From positions 1,488,001 through 1,552,000 of the forward strand of contig CP170502.1 in assembly GCA_047947185.1 (NCBI GenBank): a stretch of DNA of 64,000 bases, read 5' to 3'. This stretch comes from JANQJA01 sp047947185. Its GTDB lineage: Bacteria > Pseudomonadota > Gammaproteobacteria > Pseudomonadales > Azotimanducaceae. Of this stretch, positions 8,542-16,561 are shown piece after piece (the first letter of the stretch is position 1; every line of letters begins with the position of its first letter). Below the pieces are notes generated by a model. The model ran no database searches, was not told the DNA's origin, and saw nothing but the letters and a program-made list of their open reading frames with translations. The translations under genes and the position numbers were made by a program.

Positions 8542-9389
8542 AGTCCATAACCCGAGAGCACGAGAACAACACAGCCAATCCAGGCGAGGATACACAAAAT
8601 CAGCGGCAGATCCTGCCAGACCACATCGGTGGGTGATTCTCCGCCCGATTCCCGCTCAACAACATACCAGTAACGAAAAATGCCAAACAGCACAAAGGGA
8701 ATGGTGAGCGCCATTTCGGGTCGAACGGTGAGCACAAACAGACTGTAAAATACCAGCGCACCGGTGGATGACATTTCAGCATAGCGATCGATCAGTGCAA
8801 CACTATAGGCCTTCAGGACACCCCTGGACTGGTCGCCTGCCGTAATCAGTTCCTGCCGACGTTTAATGGCCCCCAGATACAGTGCCAGGCAAAGTGTTGT
8901 TATCAACATCCAGTATGATGACTCCACACTGATGGCAAGCGAACCCGCATAGACACGAAGCACAAAACCAAACGCAACGACAAAAATATCAACCACCGGA
9001 ACCTGCTTCAGATAGAAGGTATAAGCCAGATTCAGCAACAGGTAGACCACTATCACGAGCATGACCTGTGGTTCAATCAGGAAACCGCATGCCAACAGCG
9101 CATACAGCAACACCAGGAGGCCAATACCCTGGCCAGGAGACACAGCACCACTGGCAAGCGGTCTGGATTGAGATTTTGTCGGGTGTTTTCGATCTGCCTC
9201 AATATCCTTGAGGTCGTTGACAATATAGGTCGCCGACGCGGCCAGCGAGAATAGTACCGCAGCGATGATGGCATCAATGATCGAACCGGTATCCAGAAAC
9301 CGGCCGGAAAATATCAGTGGCCCAAACACAAAACCGTTCTTGATCCACTGTTTTGGCCGACAAAGCTTGATCAGCGCGACGGGGTCCAT
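8538..9389 (-). CDS. UbiA-family polyprenyl-phosphate phosphoribosyltransferase (Rv3806c-like)
   Basis: A 283-residue integral membrane prenyltransferase-fold protein. The N-terminus (CRPKQWIKNGFVF) and the motif NDLKDIEADRKHPTKSQSR match the decaprenyl-phosphate 5-phosphoribosyltransferase subgroup of UbiA, as in mycobacterial Rv3806c, rather than ubiquinone or haem enzymes. The YLGAIKRRQEL loop is also characteristic. Expected reaction: PRPP plus polyprenyl phosphate gives polyprenylphosphoryl-5-phosphoribose, the first committed step to lipid-linked D-arabinofuranose. It lies 7 nt behind the methyltransferase and overlaps the phosphatase by 4 nt, so it is translationally coupled. The presence of dprE1 and dprE2 homologues in the same operon makes the assignment strong. 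Confidence 0.9.
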   Translation of the reverse strand: MDPVALIKLCRPKQWIKNGFVFGPLIFSGRFLDTGSIIDAIIAAVLFSLAASATYIVNDLKDIEADRKHPTKSQSRPLASGAVSPGQGIGLLVLLYALLACGFLIEPQVMLVIVVYLLLNLAYTFYLKQVPVVDIFVVAFGFVLRVYAGSLAISVESSYWMLITTLCLALYLGAIKRRQELITAGDQSRGVLKAYSVALIDRYAEMSSTGALVFYSLFVLTVRPEMALTIPFVLFGIFRYWYVVERESGGESPTDVVWQDLPLILCILAWIGCVVLVLSGYGL

Positions 9390-9395
9390 TTCTTT

Positions 9396-10205
9396 CTATT
9401 CCTCCTGCGTCGTTGCTTGGACTTCACTTTTCCAGGCCGCCAGTGTCACATTGGGACCATTGTCGGAATCCAGCACGTTCTTGTACTCCCGAACCTGATC
9501 GAATCCGAAGAAGTGAAGTGCATCGATGAGCGTCTGGTACTTGATCCAGTGGCTGTATTCAGCAAGGCCTCCACTAAAATTCTCCAATGCCAGCGCATCC
9601 AGGTATTCGTAGCGAAAGATCTCATGATCGAAGCCTGCATGGGTTGTCTGCGTATATGCCGAAAATTTGTCTGGCCGAATTTTCGGATTTGCCTCTATTG
9701 CCGCCTGATCATAGTAATGCGTCCAGATCATGACCTTGTTGGCATGTTTGCTGATCAGTTCAATCAATTCGATAGGTGCAACCATGTGGTAGAGCACTCC
9801 ACAGGCAATACAGATATCAAACTTCTCATCGCTCTGACGCAGGTAATCCACAAAGTTACCCAGCAGAAACCTGGTACGAGTCAGATTGGTCAGCTCTTTT
9901 GCGATCAAGCAGCGCAGATAGGCGGTGCTGTTGGCTTCGATTGCCGTCACAGACTGCACCCCGGCCTTTTCAAGCATCCAGGAATGGCCGCTCTCCAATG
10001 GGCCCAGTTCCAGCACCCGCAGATCCCTGACAGAGCCAATCTGTTCAAGAAACCACTCGATGCGCTCGTCGTAGTGCAGTTGGTTCGGGCCACTAACAAC
10101 ACCCGGCACGGGCAGGTTGGACAGCCATTGGCCTTTGAACAGGTCCACGGCATTTTGGGGTGCTGGCAATCCATCAACAAACCTGGCAGGAATCTCCGGC
10201 ATCAC
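9396..10205 (-). CDS. SAM-dependent methyltransferase
   Basis: A 269-residue class I methyltransferase. The SAM-binding motif is VLELGPLESGHSWML, followed by the acidic strand-2 end AIEAN, then FLLGNFVDYL and FDICIACGVLYHM, the usual motif IV/post region. No signal peptide or membrane segment is seen. The ATG at 10205 overlaps the stop of the flippase-like gene (ATGA). In a lipid-linked pentose operon it could O-methylate a terminal sugar or act on another glycan precursor; the acceptor is unknown. Confidence 0.85.
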   Translation of the reverse strand: MMPEIPARFVDGLPAPQNAVDLFKGQWLSNLPVPGVVSGPNQLHYDERIEWFLEQIGSVRDLRVLELGPLESGHSWMLEKAGVQSVTAIEANSTAYLRCLIAKELTNLTRTRFLLGNFVDYLRQSDEKFDICIACGVLYHMVAPIELIELISKHANKVMIWTHYYDQAAIEANPKIRPDKFSAYTQTTHAGFDHEIFRYEYLDALALENFSGGLAEYSHWIKYQTLIDALHFFGFDQVREYKNVLDSDNGPNVTLAAWKSEVQATTQEE

Positions 10206-11197
10206 TCGCCCCCTCTGTTCTCTTGCTGGGATGCCTGCTCAGCAATCCCGGTTAACCCACCCTTCGGCAGCCCCAGCATCAACATGGCCATACCGCCAAG
10301 CAACACTGCAAACCACAGGGTGGTCACACGACTGACCAGGGCAACAAACACCGCATCAGCCTCCGATGCCCCGAACAGTTGCAGCATAAAAATCAAGGCC
10401 AGTTCGGCGCTGCCGACGCCGCCGGGGATAAATGAGGCTGCGCCAATCAACATGCCCAGGGTAAAAACACCCATCAGCACCAGGATGTTGACATCAATAC
10501 CAACCACACCCGCAATGTAGGCAAACGCTATCGCCTCGGCAGACCAGGACACTATACCCAGCAAAGTCGCATTTAGCAGTACTCGGCGGGACATCAGCGC
10601 ACGGGTTCGGTCCAGCACATTGACACCAAATCCAAAAGCCGCATCGAACCAGCCACGGCTGATCTTTTCCCTGATCCACTGAAGCAGCGGCAGCGCACGA
10701 CCACTTACCAGCACCCAGATACCCGTCAACAAAAGCACGCCAAACAGCACCGAGAATACCCGGAAATTCTCGAAAACATAGAGCGCCGCCAGTGAGATCA
10801 GCAGCATGGCAATCAAGTCTGCCACACGCTCAACCACAATCGCGGTGACGGTGTGTGCGTAGGACACCCTATGCCGTTTGTTGAGGTAGTAACCCTTCAC
10901 CGCTTCACCCAGTTTGGCCGGCGTGACAGTCAGGGCAAAGCCAGCCAGGTAACAGACGGTACCATCAACCCAGGGCACCTTCTCATCCAGCCCTTTCAAC
11001 AGCCAGTGCCAGCGTGCAGCCCGCAGCAGATAGTTGAAGACAGACAATCCCAGCACCAGCATAAGGCCACCCAGCCCAAGGCGCGCCAGGCTAGCTGCGG
11101 TTGAGTCCCACTCACGGACCACTACATAGACACAGTACAGAAAAATCAGCGCAACAAAAGCGTAGATCAACGCGCGAACCGACCCGCTCCCCGACAT
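10202..11197 (-). CDS. Lysylphosphatidylglycerol synthase TM-like / UPF0104 flippase-like membrane protein
   Basis: A 331-residue polytopic membrane protein of the LPG_synthase_TM (UPF0104, AglD-like) group. Family features include the RAARWHWLLKG loop, LTVTPAKLGEAVKGYYL, and a late FIPGGVGSAELAL motif; about eight hydrophobic helices are visible. I choose the ATG at 11197 (MSGSGS), 4 nt behind the upstream stop, over the longer frame from 11257. Members are often found in glycolipid and surface glycan operons and are suspected of moving lipid-linked substrates. Here it may translocate polyprenyl-linked arabinofuranose to the periplasm, a role filled by other proteins in mycobacteria. That function is inference from context. 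Confidence 0.82.
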   Translation of the reverse strand: MSGSGSVRALIYAFVALIFLYCVYVVVREWDSTAASLARLGLGGLMLVLGLSVFNYLLRAARWHWLLKGLDEKVPWVDGTVCYLAGFALTVTPAKLGEAVKGYYLNKRHRVSYAHTVTAIVVERVADLIAMLLISLAALYVFENFRVFSVLFGVLLLTGIWVLVSGRALPLLQWIREKISRGWFDAAFGFGVNVLDRTRALMSRRVLLNATLLGIVSWSAEAIAFAYIAGVVGIDVNILVLMGVFTLGMLIGAASFIPGGVGSAELALIFMLQLFGASEADAVFVALVSRVTTLWFAVLLGGMAMLMLGLPKGGLTGIAEQASQQENRGGE

Positions 11198-11201
11198 TGC
11201 A

Positions 11202-13061
11202 CTAATCCTTGAGTTCAAAACCAACCGCAAGTCTGCAAACCTTGTTGCTGTCAGCATGGTATGCAGCTAATTGATAACGTCCATTGGGAAGTTGATCCAG
11301 GTCGACCCGTCGCTGAAAACCGGAATCCGCGTAGAAGGGTGAACCGTGCGCAGCGGCAACATCCAGTCGCTTCACACGTATGGCTTGCGTAAAGTAAATC
11401 TGTCCCGCATCTTCATCCACCCAGCCTACACTGATGGGGGGCTGCTGCCCTGGTATTGCATCGAACATCCAGCCACGCAACATGACACTGACACCTTCTA
11501 GCGAACGGCGCCACTGTACAGTCGTTTCCCGCTGGATCTGGGTCCCATTCAGTCCATCGAGCACACAGGCCTGTGTTGATGAAAAGCCGGGGAAAGGAAC
11601 CTGAAGCAAGTCTGGCGGCACGACTGCCTGTTCTGTGAGGTCGGCTATCTGCTGCGGGTCATCAGTACGGCGCAGAAAATATCGGGTTGATACCGCTGCA
11701 TCCACCTGCCCTCCCAATTCGTACAGGGCATCGAAACGCGGATCATAATAGACCGCTTCTTCCATCGGCCAAACAGGGTTATGTACAACCACAATCTTTG
11801 GCGCAATCTCGTAGAACAGGTCAACGTGAATACCAGAGATAAATTCCGGATTCTCTGACGTCAAGGACACCATGTCGATGATCTTGCGATCCTGAAAGAA
11901 CCCGATGGTGCCGACTTCCAGCGCGGCAAGCATACCGGGCGGCGCCTTGTCCGCATCAAGCCTGGCACTGAGTGCCTTGTAAGCAAGATCCCTTGGGTCT
12001 CGAAGGTCCGCCTGCAACACCGTTACTGCCCGCTCGATACCAAACATCACAACAAATGCCAGTGCTGCATAGCGCAACAAATGCGAATTGAAGCGCACCT
12101 CCCACGAGAGCAGCCAGCAGGTGCCATTGATGACAGCGAGCAAGAGGGCCAGGTCAAAGGTTGCGAAATACCAGTGGTAGGCCGGCACATTGATCGCAAC
12201 GTAGAATAACTGCTGCAGGACAGCAAACAGAAACAGGTAAACCAGGGTGCTTTTCTGCCAGATTGCCACCAGAAAACCCAGCAGCGAGAGGCAAACGATC
12301 GGGATCAACAGACTGCCCAAGGCCAAAATGTGCGCTGTCAGCCCCTGGTAGTAAATGTTCCCTCTGCCCCAGAACCCGGAATCACCCTGCCACATCTTGT
12401 TGCCAAGCGTCTCTGGCATCAATTGACCAAAATAGGCGAGCGAAAACAGCAACCAGGGTGCAACAACGGCAAGTGACTGTAGCGGTCCGCGGACAGGCAA
12501 GTTTCGCGTCCGCACCATTTCAAGCAGTCCCTTGAAGGCAAACAACAACAAGCCATCCGGTCTTGCCAGGAATATGAATCCAAGCAGGTACCAGGTGTTG
12601 AGTCGTTTCGATTCCAGCCAGACAAACAACAGGATCAATGCTGCAAACAGATTGGGCTCCAGCCCCCAGGTCTCATTTCCTGACAGGAGGCCTGAAACCA
12701 GCAGCGCTGCCGCAACGGCCAGCGGCATGCCATAGTCAGTCTTGATCAGATCATAGGTCAGCAACGCCGCCACAAAAATGGCGATACTGCCCAGGACATG
12801 CGCCGCTCCGGGAATGTCGCCGGTAAAGAAGCCGACCAGGGCAATCAACAGGGTGTTCAACACCGATGTGCTGGCGTTGTACCGTTCGTCCAGGTTGTAA
12901 ACCCACCCGTGCCCCGAAAGAATGTTGTCAACAATTCTGTAGACGATGTAAGAATCGTCGAAATCCCAGAAGCGGTATTCCCTGAAAATCACAAACGTAA
13001 TGACCAGGAACACTGCTACAACAGCGCTCTCCAGATGTGAGTTGAGAATTCTCTTAACCAT
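11202..13061 (-). CDS. GT-C membrane glycosyltransferase, AftB-like
   Basis: A 619-residue protein with about ten or more hydrophobic helices in the first 370 residues and a soluble C-terminal domain. The first periplasmic loop carries the GT-C acidic signature FDDSYIVYRI near residue 33, then HGWVYNLDERYNASTS. This resembles mycobacterial arabinofuranosyltransferase AftB (Rv3805c), which uses decaprenylphosphoryl-arabinose. Being in one operon with all enzymes for such a donor, it is the best candidate for the transferase that attaches D-arabinofuranose to an extracytoplasmic acceptor. It starts 13 nt after the reductase stop. The acceptor is unknown, and a different pentose or hexose polyprenyl donor cannot be excluded from sequence. 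Confidence 0.8.
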   Translation of the reverse strand: MVKRILNSHLESAVVAVFLVITFVIFREYRFWDFDDSYIVYRIVDNILSGHGWVYNLDERYNASTSVLNTLLIALVGFFTGDIPGAAHVLGSIAIFVAALLTYDLIKTDYGMPLAVAAALLVSGLLSGNETWGLEPNLFAALILLFVWLESKRLNTWYLLGFIFLARPDGLLLFAFKGLLEMVRTRNLPVRGPLQSLAVVAPWLLFSLAYFGQLMPETLGNKMWQGDSGFWGRGNIYYQGLTAHILALGSLLIPIVCLSLLGFLVAIWQKSTLVYLFLFAVLQQLFYVAINVPAYHWYFATFDLALLLAVINGTCWLLSWEVRFNSHLLRYAALAFVVMFGIERAVTVLQADLRDPRDLAYKALSARLDADKAPPGMLAALEVGTIGFFQDRKIIDMVSLTSENPEFISGIHVDLFYEIAPKIVVVHNPVWPMEEAVYYDPRFDALYELGGQVDAAVSTRYFLRRTDDPQQIADLTEQAVVPPDLLQVPFPGFSSTQACVLDGLNGTQIQRETTVQWRRSLEGVSVMLRGWMFDAIPGQQPPISVGWVDEDAGQIYFTQAIRVKRLDVAAAHGSPFYADSGFQRRVDLDQLPNGRYQLAAYHADSNKVCRLAVGFELKD

Positions 13062-13073
13062 TCTGGATGTCCA

Positions 13074-13808
13074 TCAGATATCGAGACGCTTGAAGACAAA
13101 CTCTGGAATCAGCCTGATAATCAGCATAATCCAGCGCCAGAACCAGGGTGTGTAGATGGTATTGCGACCTTTTTCGTACGCCCTGTAGACGTCTGCGCCT
13201 ACCGTTTCCGGTTTGCCCATGAGTGCTGCCGGGTGCCCCATGCCGATGGTGCCCGGTGTCTCGATCACGCCGGGTTTGACCGTAATCACGCGAACACCTG
13301 CCTTGAACAGCCGGTTGCGCAAGCCGGACAGAAAAGCAGTGAATCCTGCCTTGGTCGCGCCATAGGTATAGTTTTTCTGGCGGCCACGATCACCCGCAAC
13401 TGACGAGATACCAATGAGTGTGCCGTGACCTGCTTTTTCCATCAGCGGCGCAAACTTTTCCAACACCACTGCCGGTCCCAGCAGGTTGCCGCGAATGAGG
13501 CCTTCTATATATTCCTCGTCATCGCGCTCACGACCTTCTTCCTCCTGTCGGCCCAACACCGAAATCACCACCAGGGGGCAGTCTGCCTCGAAGCCAGCAA
13601 CAAACTCGTTGAGGCGCGGCATGTCCAGGATGTCCATTTCGACCAGCGTCACATCAACGTTGTAGCGGATTCTGAAATCGGGTTCATCTGCACGCAGCGC
13701 CTCGCAGTCGCGCGCCACCAGGTAAATGTTGAAACCATTGGCCGCAAACTCACGCGCAATGGCGAGCGCTATCCAGGATTTGCCACCAAACACTACCGCA
13801 GCTTTCAT
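13074..13808 (-). CDS. dprE2: Decaprenylphosphoryl-2-keto-ribose reductase-like SDR
   Basis: A 244-residue short-chain dehydrogenase. The Rossmann motif is VFGGKSWIALAIA, the catalytic Ser lies in IGISSVAGDRG, and the YxxxK pair is in YTYGATKAGF. Immediate coupling to the DprE1-like gene (ATGA overlap at 13805-13808) and sequence style (short C-terminal hydrophobic tail LIIRLIPEFVFKRL) fit DprE2, which uses NADH to reduce the 2-keto intermediate made by DprE1 to polyprenylphosphoryl-D-arabinofuranose. Together the pair acts as a 2'-epimerase on lipid-linked ribofuranose. Generic SDR activity is the alternative, made unlikely by the operon. Confidence 0.88.
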   Translation of the reverse strand: MKAAVVFGGKSWIALAIAREFAANGFNIYLVARDCEALRADEPDFRIRYNVDVTLVEMDILDMPRLNEFVAGFEADCPLVVISVLGRQEEEGRERDDEEYIEGLIRGNLLGPAVVLEKFAPLMEKAGHGTLIGISSVAGDRGRQKNYTYGATKAGFTAFLSGLRNRLFKAGVRVITVKPGVIETPGTIGMGHPAALMGKPETVGADVYRAYEKGRNTIYTPWFWRWIMLIIRLIPEFVFKRLDI

Positions 13809-15136
13809 GAAGTCAGTCCCAGTCTCTCTGATTGAAGGGAGGCGAACTTTTGCGCCGGATCGACGCTCGCCTTGATGTCCGTAAATTGATCGACGGTCTG
13901 GTGTTGCATGCGGGCAAAAGCTGAGGCTTTCATTCGCGCATCCTTGGCAAGATACAGCCGCCCCTCATGTGCCTCGACAATTCGGTCGAGTCGCTCGGCC
14001 AGGCCCAGGGTGCCTGCATTCACGGGGAAATCCATCGTGAGGGTATAGCCCGCCATGGGGAATGACATGAGACCTTCCTGCTCACCAAACAGTTTCAACA
14101 CTGCCAGGAACGAGGCCACACCAAATGATGAAGTTTCTTCCAGAATTGCACGATAACCCTCGCGACTTCGTGCCAGCGGCAATACACACTGGTACTGAAA
14201 GAAACCCCGTTTGCCGTACAGGCGATTCCAGTGCAACACCCGGTCAAGCGGGTAGTTGTAGGTGTTGAGGTCAACCACGTCGTCTGACGGTCGTGGCAGG
14301 TTGTAAAATGCCGCATTAAACGCGCGCATGGTCAGCGAATTAAGCGCAAAGTTGGGGAATGCAAAGGGCACGGTCACCGGCGTTGGCATTTTGAACTGGA
14401 AGGGATCCTTCACCCGGGGCCTGAACCGCCTGACCTGTTCCGGGGTTGCCATTTCCCCCAGAAAGACCACCGACCGGCCGAGGGCCTCACCCCTGGCCAG
14501 GCAGTCAATCCAGGCAACGCTGTGGGTCCAGTTCACGTTCTCCTCGAAGGTGTCCATGGCCGAGTCAAGGTCCGGGCACTTCACCACCTTCTGATAGGCA
14601 TAAGCACTGGGAATGCGGTCCAGCACGAGAGTCACTTCGGTAACCAGCCCCGTCAGGCCCATTCCGCCCAGCGTGGCACGGAACAGGTCCGGGTTCTCCT
14701 CACGGCTGCAGGTCACCACCTCGCCAGAGGCCAGCAGCAGGTCAAACGACGCCACGCCGGTAGAAAAAGAGCCGACCTTATGGTGATTCTTGCCGTGCAC
14801 GTCCGCGGCAATGGCGCCCCCAATCGAAACGAACTTGGTGCCCGGCGAAACTTTCACAAACCAGCCACGGGGAACAAAAGTTGCCATGATGTCAGCGATG
14901 GTCACGCCTGACTGGCAACGCAGCCGACCGGAGTTCTCATCAAAAGAAATCATCCGGTTAAAACGTCGGGTACTGAGCATCAGGCACTCGGAAAGCGCAG
15001 CATCACCGTAGGAGCGCGCCATACCCTGCGGGATCAGCGACCTGGCGTCGCGCACCAGTGCCTGGGCCTCCGCCACCGTATCAAAAAAAGCCAGCCGTTC
15101 GGCCACTCTCGGGTATCGACCCCAACCGGATATCAT
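13805..15136 (-). CDS. dprE1: Decaprenylphosphoryl-beta-D-ribose 2'-oxidase-like flavoprotein
   Basis: An FAD-binding type 4 oxidase. The FAD domain has PQGMARSYGDAAL, SPGTKFVSIGGAI and DVHGKNHHKVGSF, matching DprE1 (including the His of the HGKNHH segment). The substrate domain ends with YLAKDAR, keeping the catalytic Lys (Lys418 in M. tuberculosis), and VDPAQKFAS. Where the mycobacterial enzyme has its benzothiazinone-reactive Cys387 (NICVDFP), this protein has Thr (TLTMDFP, codon 14036-14038). I prefer the ATG at 15136, preceded by GGTGGA, over 15178; it puts the conserved GWGR near the N-terminus, as in the family. A TAGAAT hexamer at 15179-15184 could be the -10 of the operon promoter. 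First gene of the seven-gene operon. Confidence 0.9.
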   Translation of the reverse strand: MISGWGRYPRVAERLAFFDTVAEAQALVRDARSLIPQGMARSYGDAALSECLMLSTRRFNRMISFDENSGRLRCQSGVTIADIMATFVPRGWFVKVSPGTKFVSIGGAIAADVHGKNHHKVGSFSTGVASFDLLLASGEVVTCSREENPDLFRATLGGMGLTGLVTEVTLVLDRIPSAYAYQKVVKCPDLDSAMDTFEENVNWTHSVAWIDCLARGEALGRSVVFLGEMATPEQVRRFRPRVKDPFQFKMPTPVTVPFAFPNFALNSLTMRAFNAAFYNLPRPSDDVVDLNTYNYPLDRVLHWNRLYGKRGFFQYQCVLPLARSREGYRAILEETSSFGVASFLAVLKLFGEQEGLMSFPMAGYTLTMDFPVNAGTLGLAERLDRIVEAHEGRLYLAKDARMKASAFARMQHQTVDQFTDIKASVDPAQKFASLQSERLGLTS

Positions 15137-15257
15137 CGCTGTTCCACCGGCGCCGGGGCGCCCTCTCAAAAGCCCCATATTCTAACAGCTATCGACGTCA
15201 AGTCGGTATTCAGGCAATTGTCCAAATCTTTGTCCCGCCCGCAGCCACCGTGACTCT

Positions 15258-15980
15258 GTCGTTTCGACCGCAGCGGCGTAGCCGCGGAGATCCTGTCGTT
15301 TCGACCGGAGCCGCGTGAGCGGCGGAGCGGAGAAACCTCGCGGTGTTAAAAACGAGGTCTCTCCGCTACGGCCCTGCGGGCCTTCGGTCGAGACGACGGG
15401 GGGCGGGGGTGAGGTCCCTCCGCTGCGGTCGGGACGACGATTACACGTCGTTTCGACCGGAGCGACGTAGCCGCGGAGTTCTTGTCGTTTCGACCGGAGC
15501 CGCGTGAGCGGCGGAGCGGAGAAACCTCAAAACCAAGATCCCTCCACTTCGGTCGGGATGACGGGCGTGCGAGGTCCCTCCACTTCGGTCGGGATGACAA
15601 GGAGATGTAGCCCCCAGCCGGGACGAAACCGAAGGTGTCGTTTCGACCAGAGCCGCGTGAGCCACGGAGATCCTGTCGTTTCGACCGGAGCCGCGTAAGC
15701 GGCGGAGCGGAGAAACCTCAAAACCAAGATCCCTCCACTTCGGTCGGGATGACGGGAGTGCGAGGTCCCTCCACTTCGGTCGGAATGACAAGGAGATGTA
15801 GCCCCCAGCTGGGACGAAACCGAAGGTGTCGTTTCGACCGGAGCCGCGTAAGCGGCGGAGATCCTGTCGTTTCGACCGGAGCCGCGTGAGCGGCGGAGCG
15901 GAGAAACCTCAAAACCAAGATCCCTCCACTTCGGTCGGGATGACGGGAGTGCGAGGTCACTCCACTCCGGTCGGGGTGAC
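15258..15980. repeat. Palindromic repeat array between operons
   Basis: A mixture of A arms (GAGGTCCCTCCACT..GGTCGGGATGAC) and B arms (GTCGTTTCGACCGGAG..GGAGAAACCTC) fills the gap between the dprE1 promoter region and the stop of the small exported protein at 15989. A block of about 190 bp recurs almost identically near 15530, 15717 and 15907, including the non-arm spacer CAAGGAGATGTAGCCC and GGACGAAACCGAAGGTGTCG in the first two. No protein-coding gene is supported here. Confidence 0.9.
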
Positions 15981-15988
15981 GGCTCGGG

Positions 15989-16561
15989 CTAGCGGGCCTT
16001 TCGCACGTTTTCGATAATCTCGGGGTATGACCGCTTGACCGCAGGATCTGCGGCCACCCTTGCTATGGCATCAGGGAGGCTGGTTGAACCTGACAGTTCA
16101 AGGTAAGCCACACCAAGATGAGGGAAATCTGCCGCGACTTGGAGTCCACACCGTTGCGCCACCGTTGCCGCAGACGTCCCCGGCTGCAGCCAGGTGACTA
16201 TCTTGCCGGTCACCACAGCCGGCTTGCCGGTGCGTGGATTGTAGGCCATCTGGTAGGGAGATGAAGGCAGGTTCCGCTGTTCCTTTCGCGGCTCCCCGCC
16301 CAGAGAGAGCTCATATCGACCCAACTGCCGACGCCATTCTGCATTAGCCGGCGAAGCGACAGAATCAATCGCGACAACCCCCTCAGGGACCAGCCGATAG
16401 CTATCGTGTTCGCCGGTCAGTTCAATCCCAGTCGCCCGGGTGCGCAGCAGTTCTGCCTCCGCGCTACCCCGCGACTCCGCCAGCAGTGTTGCAGGTATGA
16501 ACGCCAAAAGCGCAATGAGAGACGCGGACGCCAATTGTTTCCGTATTCTGTTAACGGCCAT
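15989..16561 (-). CDS. Exported detached subtilase-propeptide-like protein
   Basis: A 190-residue protein with a clear signal peptide (residues 1-29, cleavage near LLAES). The C-terminal 85 residues read like the prodomain of S8 serine peptidases: VTGKIVTWLQPGTSAATVA, then a CGLQVAADFPHLGVAYLEL segment and a closing AIARVAADPAVKRSYPE, which resembles the usual end of such prodomains just before the catalytic domain. The gene overlaps the end of the subtilase gene by 11 bp, and that subtilase has no such prodomain of its own. I infer it is a chaperone or inhibitor acting in trans on the neighbouring peptidase. Residues 30-105 show no recognised domain. The stop lies 9 bases from the repeat array. 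Confidence 0.75.
   Translation of the reverse strand: MAVNRIRKQLASASLIALLAFIPATLLAESRGSAEAELLRTRATGIELTGEHDSYRLVPEGVVAIDSVASPANAEWRRQLGRYELSLGGEPRKEQRNLPSSPYQMAYNPRTGKPAVVTGKIVTWLQPGTSAATVAQRCGLQVAADFPHLGVAYLELSGSTSLPDAIARVAADPAVKRSYPEIIENVRKAR

Noticed and set aside
9417..10520. 367-codon plus-strand frame opposite the methyltransferase
   Set aside because: It spans the boundary of two overlapping minus-strand genes and has no coherent protein features.
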